DNA of 64,000 nucleotides, from positions 62,001 through 126,000 of IMG/VR virus record IMGVR_UViG_3300027896_000014; one strand, given 5' to 3'. This document shows positions 7,775 to 15,600 of the stretch, piece after piece. This DNA comes from a virus. The first letter of the stretch is position 1. The number at the start of each line of letters is the position of its first letter. Position numbers and translations under genes: made by a program. The notes under the pieces are model-generated. The model did no database searches and was not told where the DNA came from. It saw only the letters and a list, made by a program, of their open reading frames with translations.

Positions 7775-7927
7775 CTATCTCTTCATATTTTTTAGTCTGT
7801 AAATCTCTTTTTCCAGCAGGCGGACGATGGCACCGTTAGCCCGACACGCCAGCAGAAACCAAGCGTTGTTTTCCCGCAAAACAGCATTCTCCTCGATGAG
7901 TTGGTCATAGGTCTTTTGCTTTTTCAT
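7775..7927 (-). CDS. Small coiled-coil hypothetical protein
   Basis: 50 aa starting MKKQKTYDQLIEENAVLRENNAWF. Heptad-like leucines (LIEENAVLREN and IVRLLEKEIYRLKN) flank a short hydrophobic middle. GGAGG precedes the ATG at 7927. Function unknown. Confidence 0.5.
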   Translation of the reverse strand: MKKQKTYDQLIEENAVLRENNAWFLLACRANGAIVRLLEKEIYRLKNMKR

Positions 7928-7959
7928 GACTGAACCTCCTTCTTGACTTTCGTTTCCCA

Positions 7960-8337
7960 TTATTTCCGCTTTCCAGTCTGTTCTTTTGTCCCCTTCAGAA
8001 TTTCCACCAACATTTCCAAGTCTGGAAGCTTTTCTCTCAGATCATTCAGAATCCTCTTTTCTCGTTCATCCTTCTTTTGGTCGAACTTCTTGTTCAAAAA
8101 ATCCTTCGGCCTGAGATCGCCGATCCGCTCCATGTAGACTTCCATGTCTGAGACCGTAAACCTGGGACTATTTTCCTGCGGGGAGAGATTCATTCTTTTG
8201 GAGAGACCTTCAGGCGAGTGACCCATCTCAGCGGCAACATACTTTAGGGGTTTCCCGCAAGTTTGAAGGCAATAGACAAAGAATGTGTAAAGGTCATCAG
8301 TTTCCATAGCCAACTCGTCCAGAACGTCGATTTCCAC
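7960..8337 (-). CDS. Putative phage CII/CP76-like regulator
   Basis: A 125-aa protein with a GTG start after GGGAGG. The segment KPLKYVAAEMGHSPEGLSKRMNL followed by FTVSDMEVYMERIGDLRPKDFL resembles the CP76-type phage regulatory protein family, which has an HTH and then the conserved 'ME..GDL.PL..L' helix. A charged coiled tail follows. Its position in the regulatory cluster next to the Ner-like gene supports a transcription-control role. The family call is from motif memory only. Confidence 0.5.
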   Translation of the reverse strand: MEIDVLDELAMETDDLYTFFVYCLQTCGKPLKYVAAEMGHSPEGLSKRMNLSPQENSPRFTVSDMEVYMERIGDLRPKDFLNKKFDQKKDEREKRILNDLREKLPDLEMLVEILKGTKEQTGKRK

Positions 8338-8432
8338 TATTTACCTCCCTTGGTGCATCCAATTGGTTGCAATTCTCTTTCCTTGAATTTCCCAAATCCA
8401 TAGGGTCTAATATTCCCATGGCATTACATTTT

Positions 8433-8714
8433 TTATCCAATTGTCTTTCCTCGTTTTTTCGCTTGCAGGGGTTTAGATTTTTTGGTATTATGGTGCAAAT
8501 CTTTATCATTATTAATAGGGGGTTTTTCGGGAGGCCAAATCTGGTGAACCGGTCGACCCACGGCGTCGGCGATAGCTTGTCGAATACGTGGGTTTTTACG
8601 GAGGCCTTTGATAACAGAGTTGACGGCGGGAACTGTCATCTTCAATTTGTTGGCAACCGACGTTTGGGTAACATCCAGAAGTTTCATAAGGATGAAAATT
8701 TCTTTAGGAGTCAT
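8433..8714 (-). CDS. Ner/Nlp-like HTH transcription regulator
   Basis: 93 aa. An HTH (LLDVTQTSVANKLKMTVPAVNSVIKG) is followed by the Ner signature RIRQAIADAVGRPVHQIWP. Ner proteins of Mu-like phages are small Cro-type repressors that damp early transcription. The gene is the first in the leftward direction, divergent from the repressor-type gene at 8838, with a shared operator region between them. The basic tail (residues 65-93) is longer than in Mu Ner. Confidence 0.75.
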   Translation of the reverse strand: MTPKEIFILMKLLDVTQTSVANKLKMTVPAVNSVIKGLRKNPRIRQAIADAVGRPVHQIWPPEKPPINNDKDLHHNTKKSKPLQAKKRGKTIG

Positions 8715-8771
8715 AAGTTTTCCCCTCTGATAAACGGTTAATATTTAAAGCGGTGATATCCATGATTTAAG

Positions 8772-8820
8772 TATTTATCATTTTAGTTGTAATTTGTCAA
8801 GAAAAAAATGCAACTAAAAT
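8772..8820. promoter_or_regulatory. Divergent promoter/operator between Ner-like and repressor-type genes
   Basis: A perfect 10-bp inverted repeat, ATTTTAGTTG at 8780-8789 and CAACTAAAAT at 8811-8820, lies in an AT-rich gap. A leftward -35 TTGACA (8795-8800, minus strand) with a 17-bp spacer and a weak -10 (TAAATA, 8772-8777) has one repeat arm inside its spacer. Rightward, TTGTCA (8794-8799) and TAAAAT (8815-8820) are 15 bp apart. A repressor bound to the arms would cover both promoters. Confidence 0.6.
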
Positions 8821-8837
8821 CATTTTTCTTGTAATAT

Positions 8838-9299
8838 ATGAAAACTAAAGAAGAAATACGCTCACTTTTTTCAGCAAGATTACGTGAAATTGCCCAAAAA
8901 AGATTTGGTTATCAACCCGGAAAAGATCACGGAATGCGAACAGATATCGCAAATGAATTGAAGATTAGTGTCGGAACGGTACAGCAGTGGTTCGATGAGG
9001 AAAAAGAAACTATGCCCGATGTTATGCAATTCCTTAAAATTCATGATGCCTTTGGAATTACCCCGAATGAACTTTTGGGGATTGAAGAGATACAACCCAA
9101 AGAATTCATTCCTCCTGTAGAAATTACAGAGGATTTTGTATCATTCCCAATACAAATATTTGACTCAACCATTCAAACCGGTGGCCAATTCTTAGGGCAG
9201 GTCATCATTCACAAAAGGGTGTTTGGAAGAAGAAAAAACCTTGCTGCCGTTTACCTAAATGGGGGGAAAGAAATAAAAGTAGTGATTGTTGGAAAATGA
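8838..9299 (+). CDS. HTH repressor-type protein
   Basis: 153 aa. An N-terminal HTH (GMRTDIANELKISVGTVQQWFDEEKETMPDVMQFLKI) is followed by FGITPNELLGIEE and a C-terminal domain of beta strands without the Ser-Lys pair of self-cleaving CI repressors. It is the first rightward gene of the lysogeny module, divergent from the Ner-like gene, the usual place for the phage repressor. There is almost no leader and no clear Shine-Dalgarno, so the mRNA may be leaderless or nearly so. It is probably not RecA-cleavable, judged from the missing peptidase motif. Confidence 0.7.
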   Translation: MKTKEEIRSLFSARLREIAQKRFGYQPGKDHGMRTDIANELKISVGTVQQWFDEEKETMPDVMQFLKIHDAFGITPNELLGIEEIQPKEFIPPVEITEDFVSFPIQIFDSTIQTGGQFLGQVIIHKRVFGRRKNLAAVYLNGGKEIKVVIVGK

Positions 9300-9320
9300 A
9301 ATCAATTAGGAGAATAATCC

Positions 9321-9599
9321 ATGAGAAAACCAAATGCTACTCAACGGATGTTCCAAGACAGGTTTATTGCGGAGGCAGAGCGGCGACTCAGCATGGGACG
9401 GTACTCCCGAGGGTTCATGACCGAAGTGACAAAATCCCTCCGATTGCGTCAGGTCTCCGTGGTCCAGCGATGGCTTGAGGGATGGATGCCACGGCTGCCC
9501 CATCTGTTAAAAATCTACAGGGAGTGGGGGGTCACACCCAATAAACTCCTGGGGATTGAAGACCCTCCATCACCTAAAAAGAGACCAAAGAAGAAATAA
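9321..9599 (+). CDS. Second HTH protein, paralogue of the upstream repressor
   Basis: A 92-aa protein with an HTH-like core (YSRGFMTEVTKSLRLRQVSVVQRWLEGWMPRLPHLLKIYREW) ending GVTPNKLLGIEDPP. The upstream protein carries GITPNELLGIEE at the equivalent place, so the two DNA-binding domains are related. This one lacks the C-terminal domain and ends in a Lys/Pro-rich tail. An AGGAG precedes the ATG. It could compete with or modulate the longer repressor. Confidence 0.65.
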   Translation: MRKPNATQRMFQDRFIAEAERRLSMGRYSRGFMTEVTKSLRLRQVSVVQRWLEGWMPRLPHLLKIYREWGVTPNKLLGIEDPPSPKKRPKKK

Positions 9600-9869
9600 A
9601 TGGAAACTACAATCTGGATCTGCACTGGAATTATAGTGATTTCAATTGTTGCTGGATTCCACGCAATCGGGAAAGATATTGTTAACTTACATATTATTCT
9701 CGACAACTATTTTAACCATATAGAGAAAATATTGGAAGAAATTCGTAAAAGCAAAAAGGAAGTATTAAACGTTCCCCCTGAAACGATTGGTGAAATTGTC
9801 CAAGAAGACTACAGAAGGGAAAAACTCCTTAAAGAGTCAGAAGAAATCCGTAAACAAGAGTTGAAGTAA
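9600..9869 (+). CDS. Membrane-anchored coiled-coil protein
   Basis: 89 aa starting METTIWICTGIIVISIVAGF, one N-terminal membrane helix followed by a charged helix (DNYFNHIEKILEEIRKSKKEV). It starts directly after the stop of the HTH gene. A diverged copy of its N-terminal half, lacking the ATG, is found at 54743-54901. Function unknown; the position in the immunity region suggests superinfection exclusion, as inference only. Confidence 0.65.
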   Translation: METTIWICTGIIVISIVAGFHAIGKDIVNLHIILDNYFNHIEKILEEIRKSKKEVLNVPPETIGEIVQEDYRREKLLKESEEIRKQELK

Positions 9870-9879
9870 AAGGGTTGAT

Positions 9880-9938
9880 GTAGACACTTGTAGACACCGT
9901 AGACACCATGTAGACGATTTGTGGACGTTTTGTAGACA
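9880..9938 (+). repeat. Phased array of six GTAGACA-type iterons
   Basis: GTAGACA or one-base variants start at 9880, 9890, 9899, 9910, 9921 and 9932, that is every 9-11 bp or about one helical turn. The array opens the 362-nt gene-free stretch between the membrane protein and the secreted protein. Such phasing suits cooperative binding of one protein to one DNA face (repressor, integrase arm-type sites or a replication initiator). The rest of the gap holds a G-rich run, a small palindrome and a sigma-54-type promoter. Confidence 0.75.
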
Positions 9939-10108
9939 AAACACCCCCTTTTTGACGTTTGAGAGCACATAAAGACTATAAGGTATTTAATAAAAAAGAA
10001 CCAATGCAAGATCTTTTAAAAACCAAAAAGCGCGCAGGGTGGTCCCATAATGGTGCTGGTGGGTCATGGGGGTGGGTGAGGATTAACTGCCGGAAATTAT
10101 GTCACTAT

Positions 10109-10125
10109 ATGACGTTTTTCGTCAT
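10109..10125. promoter_or_regulatory. Small palindrome, possible operator
   Basis: ATGACG-TTTTT-CGTCAT is a perfect 6-bp inverted repeat with a T5 spacer, in the gene-free region before the secreted-protein gene. No uridine run follows, so it is more like a protein site than a terminator. Confidence 0.35.
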
Positions 10126-10185
10126 TTTATATAATATCCTTGTAAAAAATCCTAAATCATTCCAATGGCTTAAGTTTTGTAATTT

Positions 10186-10200
10186 TGGCACATATATTGC
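10186..10200 (+). promoter_or_regulatory. Sigma-54-type (-24/-12) promoter
   Basis: TGGCAC-ATATA-TTGC matches the sigma-54 consensus TGGCAC-N5-TTGC exactly in both elements and spacing. The predicted transcription start is near 10211, ahead of the AAAAGGAGG of the gene at 10232. Sigma-54 promoters need an enhancer-binding activator, and the palindrome and iterons upstream could serve as such sites. The match is seen; the use is inferred. Confidence 0.55.
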
Positions 10201-10231
10201 GTGATATTCTTCAGAAAAGGAGGTCCCTCAA

Positions 10232-10504
10232 ATGAAAACTTGTTTTTTGATATTGTTACTCGTTCTTTTCGCACAAATCGCAACTGCCGATGAACAGATC
10301 GTGATGACTAACGGCATGACCTGTTGGAGAAATGATAACGGAGTGATTTACGGTTGTTCTGGTGGGGTTTACATTGGCGGTTCAGGATTCAACGATGCTC
10401 GGACCGGGACAAGGTATGAGTACATAAATAATCACCAGGCGGTCAATACCGTAACCGGCCAAGTTGTCAACGCACCACGCAGACAGAGCCAAAACAAAGA
10501 ATAA
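10232..10504 (+). CDS. Small secreted protein, candidate lysogenic-conversion gene
   Basis: 90 aa with a signal peptide (MKTCFLILLLVLFAQIATA) and a short mature part holding two cysteines (TCWRNDNGVIYGC) and a GGVYIGGSG turn, then a basic tail. An excellent AAAAGGAGG lies upstream. It is expressed in the lysogeny direction just before the integrase, behind a sigma-54-like promoter. This resembles morons that alter the lysogen's envelope. No named family recognised. Confidence 0.7.
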   Translation: MKTCFLILLLVLFAQIATADEQIVMTNGMTCWRNDNGVIYGCSGGVYIGGSGFNDARTGTRYEYINNHQAVNTVTGQVVNAPRRQSQNKE

Positions 10505-10516
10505 TCATGTGTCCCT

Positions 10517-11632
10517 ATGGCCTCAATCCAAAAGATATCCAGGCTCGGCCACCGGATTTACTGGCGACTTTATTTTCTTGAGGGTGGATACAAGGAAAAA
10601 TATAAGGCATCCAAATCAAAGGCCTTCTTAAGAGAAATCCTTCCAGACGTGATGAAAATCGAATCTCTATCACGCCGCTGTGAGCTCACACGCCAAGATC
10701 TCATGAGGGCCTTAAACCTTGGCATCGTCAACAGGGAAGAAATCAGTCATTTCTCCGACCAGGTGGGGTCCGTCGAGGACCATTACCTCTCCGAATTGCG
10801 GATCGATTTTGAAACACAATCAAAAGCCCAATCTCCCTCGATGCACAGTCACATGATTAATCTTTATAAGGGTGATATCCTGGAGAAGCACTTCAAGGAT
10901 GTTCCCATATCCCGGATCACGCCGGAAACGATCAATGCCTTCCGGGCCGAGAGGAAAAGAACCGTTACCAGCACCACGATCAACCAGGACCTGAAGGCCC
11001 TAAGAAAATATCTCGACGCAGCGGTCAGTAAGAGTTGGATCAGGGAAAATCCGGCCCGCAAACTTAAACTCTTGAGAGAAGTAAAATCAAGGATCCCGAG
11101 GTGCCTTTATCCCGATGAATTGAAGGCTTTCTTTGAGGAAATGCCCAAGTACCGTCATTGGCTCTACGGGGAATTTGAATTCATCATACGCTGCCTAATC
11201 TATACCGGCCTGCGCCGCTCCGAATTGTGTAGCCTCAACCCCGAAAACATAAAACTCCATCTCCGTCAGATCCATCTGATGGGCAAGGGACAGAAACATA
11301 GAATCGTGGGGGTCCATCAATCCTTGGTCTCTGAGTTCAAGAATCGGGTCAAGCGGGGCCATATCATTGATCCGAGAATTAGGCCCGAATCTATTTCCCG
11401 GGCATTTAAAAAGGTCGTCCGTGCCCTGAAACTTTCGGAAGTGTTGACCCTCCATTCACTCCGCCACACCTACATTTCTTATATGCTCGAAAAAGGAATC
11501 CCCGCCAAACGGGTCAAGGAAAAGGCGGGTCATTTCAGCCTCGCCATTACCGACCGTTACACCCATGCTATTCCCAGCGATATCATTGAAGAGGATGCCC
11601 TCGACTTCGAGCAAACTATAGCCGAAGTATAG
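10517..11632 (+). CDS. int: Tyrosine-recombinase integrase
   Basis: 371 aa. The N-terminal half holds a SAM-like core-binding domain (HMINLYKGDILEKHFKDVPI through INQDLKALRKYLDAAVSK). The catalytic domain shows YTGLRRSELCSL (Arg near 232), HSLRHTYISYML (H-x-x-R near 312-315), KAGHFSLAITDRYTH (second His near 338, nucleophile Tyr near 347). All expected residues are present, so it should be active. It lies 130 bp from a tRNA-Glu half-gene, the predicted attP core. It starts at the ATG at 10517 without a clear Shine-Dalgarno. Confidence 0.95.
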   Translation: MASIQKISRLGHRIYWRLYFLEGGYKEKYKASKSKAFLREILPDVMKIESLSRRCELTRQDLMRALNLGIVNREEISHFSDQVGSVEDHYLSELRIDFETQSKAQSPSMHSHMINLYKGDILEKHFKDVPISRITPETINAFRAERKRTVTSTTINQDLKALRKYLDAAVSKSWIRENPARKLKLLREVKSRIPRCLYPDELKAFFEEMPKYRHWLYGEFEFIIRCLIYTGLRRSELCSLNPENIKLHLRQIHLMGKGQKHRIVGVHQSLVSEFKNRVKRGHIIDPRIRPESISRAFKKVVRALKLSEVLTLHSLRHTYISYMLEKGIPAKRVKEKAGHFSLAITDRYTHAIPSDIIEEDALDFEQTIAEV

Positions 11633-11761
11633 CCACGAATATCCTTTTCTGCCATTTTTCGACTAATTGTCCAGAATTTACCATTTCCAATTTTTGGGTT
11701 TAGGAAGTCTTCAGGCAGGCCACAGTATTGGAGTTTCTTGAGATTATTATGGTATTTTAGT

Positions 11762-11810
11762 TGGTGGTCCCAAGGGGATTCGAACCCCTGTTACCGACGT
11801 GAGAGGTCGG
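11762..11810 (-). other. attP core: 3' half of a tRNA-Glu(CUC) gene
   Basis: On the minus strand the segment reads as the anticodon stem-loop (CCGAC-CTCTCAC-GTCGG, anticodon CTC), variable loop, T arm (AGGGG-TTCGAAT-CCCCT), acceptor 3' strand TGGGACC, A and CCA of a tRNA-Glu. The 5' half, D arm and acceptor partner are absent. Integrases commonly use the 3' half of a tRNA gene as the core so that the host tRNA is restored on insertion. Phage structural genes lie on one side and integrase on the other, so this is attP rather than a prophage end. Confidence 0.82.
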
Positions 11811-11866
11811 AAGATTCCACATGATTTCAAACAATTAAAACAACTGGTATAGCCAAAGTTCCTATC

Positions 11867-12352
11867 TCATCCTCCTTTATGACCCTCATCAATGTGATGG
11901 TCTATCCTCGATACGACTGCTTCCTGCCTTTTAATTACGAGGTCGAGCTTCCCTGCATTTGCATCAATAGTGTCCCTAATTCCCTGAAGGTTTGCCTCAG
12001 ATCGCTTATCGTGTTCCGAAAATAACCGCTCAATTGATCCGAGAATGTCTTGGCTGATCTTGCTGAAACCATCATGGGCCTCATCTTTTGTCATAACACC
12101 ACCTTTTAAGAGAATGCTATCCCTCCAGTTCCCAATTCCAACTACAGCACAACCCGCACGAACCTTCCCGCAGAAATCAAAGAATCTATCTCTCGTAACA
12201 AGGTTTCCTTCCACGGCATAATCCGCTATGCGCTGATCATGTGCCTCTTCCCACTTTTCCCTCTTGGTTATCCATCTCTTAATCCAAAAAATATTATCGG
12301 CAACCAAAAGTGTTAAACCAGCCCTCCAGATCCAGTCTAAAATTGAGTTCAT
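11867..12352 (-). CDS. Membrane-anchored coiled-coil protein, possibly lysis-related
   Basis: 161 aa. One N-terminal hydrophobic segment (ILDWIWRAGLTLLVADNIFWI) is followed by a helical, charged domain with heptads (KISQDILGSIERLF and IRDTIDANAGKLDLVIKRQE). It is the last gene of the leftward late module, next to attP. N-terminally anchored helical proteins at the end of late operons often act in lysis or membrane targeting, but no specific match is seen. Confidence 0.55.
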   Translation of the reverse strand: MNSILDWIWRAGLTLLVADNIFWIKRWITKREKWEEAHDQRIADYAVEGNLVTRDRFFDFCGKVRAGCAVVGIGNWRDSILLKGGVMTKDEAHDGFSKISQDILGSIERLFSEHDKRSEANLQGIRDTIDANAGKLDLVIKRQEAVVSRIDHHIDEGHKGG

Positions 12353-12367
12353 TGGAAAATCCTTTCA

Positions 12368-12637
12368 TCACAGACCCACCATTTTGAGAAAAGCTAAAGC
12401 CTTCTCAATCTCTTTATGGAAATGCGAAAGCTCTGTAATTGTTTCGACCAATCTCTTAAAAGATAACTTGGTGTTAATTGTTTTAAAGGAATACTCCATG
12501 GCCGTAGAAGCTTCCCTTATGCTGGCTATACATTCATAAATCAGCCCGAGGGAACGATAGAACTTAAACGGGAAGGTGATTTTTAAATAAATTATTTTTA
12601 ATGCTTTCCCAAGTTGTTTACGATTCATCAGTTTCAT
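12368..12637 (-). CDS. Small helical hypothetical protein
   Basis: 89 aa, basic N-terminus (MKLMNRKQLGKALKIIYLKI), then amphipathic helices (LVETITELSHFHKEIEKALAFL). It follows the giant polyvalent protein after five bases and precedes the coiled-coil membrane protein, so it belongs to the same late transcript. Family unknown. Confidence 0.5.
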   Translation of the reverse strand: MKLMNRKQLGKALKIIYLKITFPFKFYRSLGLIYECIASIREASTAMEYSFKTINTKLSFKRLVETITELSHFHKEIEKALAFLKMVGL

Positions 12638-12641
12638 CTTC

Positions 12642-15600
12642 CTACCTTCCCAATCCCGGAGGGAGATAGGATGGTGCCTCCGGCCTTAAAGGATACTTCC
12701 TCTGTTTATTTTCTTCGCCTTTACCCATCAAAAACGGGAGAGCCAAAGGGATGGCAGAATAAAGAGCCTTACCACCTTCTCCCTTCGTTTTTAAAGATTC
12801 CTTCCACTTCTTGAAGGCATTATTTATCGCAACCCTGTCCTTCCCCTGCGGATATATTGCTCCCCATGGAGACGTAGGGCTTTCATGGGTGGAATGGACA
12901 AGGTAGTCACTTTTGTTCCCGGTTTCATTGATCATATCTTCTACGAAGCTCTCAAAGGCCCTGGCAAACAGTTCATGTTTTCGCTGCCAATAATTGTCGC
13001 CCTTTCCCTTCCCCTTGGCGAGAGCATTCTTTAGGAAATCCGTCTTTTCGGTACGAACAAGTTCTCCGGCTTCTGCCTTCGCAAGATTAACTTGAGCCTT
13101 TTCAAGATGCCATGCGTTGTTTCCAATATGTCCAGCATCTTCTTTAGACATCTTATAGCCTGTCCCAGCCAATTCCTTTCTCAGGACTTCGGCCAGTTCC
13201 CGGGGTCCCACGTTCTCACCATTCCATTGCTTCGGTTTTGAACCCTTGAGCATGGAAAGAATGTCCTTAATGGTGTCGGTATTGGCTTTGGGATTCTCCT
13301 TCATGAAGGCATCGACCGGTTTGAGCCACGAGTTGATATATGAAGTTATCTGCTTGACCCCTTTTTCTTCCGTGGCAATATTTGCTTCCTTATCGGCAAC
13401 TCGGTCTGAAATGGACTTCATCACTTCGCCCCAGGCATCAACCATCTCTTTTCGGGCCTCCCCCGCCTTAGAGACGCCATGCGAAACGTACTTTCCGGGG
13501 AGTCCACCCGTAACCTGTCTTCCAAAGTAATCATCAACGGCATGAGCCCATTCATGGGCCAAGGAGCCTGCCCCACGGGTCTTGGTCAGGTTGATAACTA
13601 CTCTCCCCGGTTCATAATGGGCCGATGCAGATCCACCACCCCGAGCTCCAAAAGCTATTTCAAGTTCTCCGTTTAAAGAAAGTGCCTTGGGAGGAACTTT
13701 CAGGGTATCTGCAAGGTCCATCAGACCATCGTAGGCCTCATTCAGGGATTGCTGCCGATCACCTTGGTTGGTCCAGTTTCCAAACTCTCCCCCGCGGAAT
13801 CCAAATTCAGAAAGAATCTCATCACCGGTCTTGTTCTTACCCTTCCGGTAGTCCGGTCCGGTGCGTTCTATGTTCTCTCGGTATGGCCTTATTAATATTT
13901 CTCCCTTAGATTTAGTTTGGTCCTTTGCCCATGCCTCGGCTTCTTCTCGGGAAGGAAAACCAGACTGTTCAACGTGATATTTTCCTTTCTTCGTAACAAA
14001 CCATTCCCCCTTGTCAAGAACGATTTCTTTGCCTTCACGTGTGATTTTAGCTCCCTGTTCAATCATCCAAATATCGTACTGCTTCTGCCAAGCCTCCTGT
14101 TTTACTGGGAATCCGGTCTGTTCGGCCTTCTGTTCGGCCCTTGAAAGATCGTATGTCCGGGGTTGGAAAGCAGAGGAAAGAGTCCTGCCCCCAAGAAGTA
14201 ATAGGTCTTTATTGGCCTGATCGGTATAGTGGGAAGAATATTCGCTCACCTTGTCTGCCGGGAAAAGCTCTTTCCCTAAATTTCTGATATCCTCAAGGGT
14301 TCTGACTTTCGGCAATTTCTCTCGGATCGCAGAAACCAGTTCGATGTACCGCTTGAAGTTCTCTTCTCTGAGTTTAGGGTCTGTGCTTGCAATACGTGAG
14401 ATTTCAGGTAATACCGAGATTGAATCCTTGATCTTTTTGACAAGGAGTGCCATTCCTGGCGACATTCCTTCTTCTACAAACTTCTCGTAGGGGGTATTCG
14501 GCCAAACATGGGCCTTCTTGGTATAGGTCTCCCGTTCCTGTAGGGTCATGCCTTTGACATCTTCCAGGGAAAGTCCACGTTCTTTCCAGAGATCCTTACG
14601 TGCCCCTCCAATCTTCTTCCCGAAGTCCGAGATGGGAACTTCTCCCTCTTTTGCCTTAACATCCTGGTAAAGTTCCTTTAAATTGGAAAATTCTGTTGAT
14701 TTTCTCAAGTGTTCATTAAAAATATCAACGGGACTCCGTGCCCTTGTTGCCTCATTGGTTTGTAACTCACGGGCCAAATTTGATACTCTTGTGTCAACTC
14801 CCTTAAATGGTTCCTTTCCTTCCAAAACGAACCATTGCTTAAATTCGTCATAAGTATTAAAATTTTTCGCCTTCTCCCTTAAAGTACGGAGCATTTCTGG
14901 TTCTTTAGTCTTTTCTATCCCCCTTTTTGGTGCGACTTCCTCTATAGCTCCTTCGGTCTTCGGTTTACCCCCAAAGAATTCAAATCTTCCCTTATTCTCT
15001 TCCCACCACTGAATTGCCTTATCTTCGGGCATTACAGACTTGTCAAATCGGATCGCCTGTACAACTTCCTTCCCACTGGCCTTGTCCTTGCCCATTAGGT
15101 AGGCAACCCCAGGAGTAGAGGATTTCCGTCTAAAGTAAGAGTCCTTTTTGACACTCTCTATAGGTAGGAGTCTGAATCGGCCTTCGTTTGCCGTGGAGTT
15201 CGGATCAAAAGCAAAGGGACGGGATTCGCCTTTAGACCAGTTACCGGGGGTTTCAGGAGAGGGTTCTTTTGCGGAGAGGGCAGGCTTCTCCGCAGGGGCG
15301 GAAAGCTCTGCTTGTCTTGCTCGAATAGACCATGCCTTATCAATGGGAACCCAATTCCCTTCAGGATCAAGCCATCCATTCTCTACCTTTTTATTCCACC
15401 AGCCTTCGGGTAATTTTTGTTCCAACTGAAAGTGTGCTTCATTTGGCTCTCCACTGTAAATTTTCCCTTCCAATTTCAATGCTGGTCTAAAAAAGACCTT
15501 CTGAGATTCCGGCTGCTCACCCTTTGGCCCTGTTTCGGCAGGGGTAGATTCTTGCAGGTTCTTTTGAAAAAGTCCTCTTATCTCTTCTGGACTGAATTCT

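Noticed and set aside
8297-8509. 70-aa frame between the two regulators
   Set aside because: It overlaps the Ner-like gene, has no family pattern and no Shine-Dalgarno.
9880-9938. Possible CRISPR array
   Set aside because: Units are 7 bp with 2-4-bp gaps, not 25-40-bp repeats with spacers.
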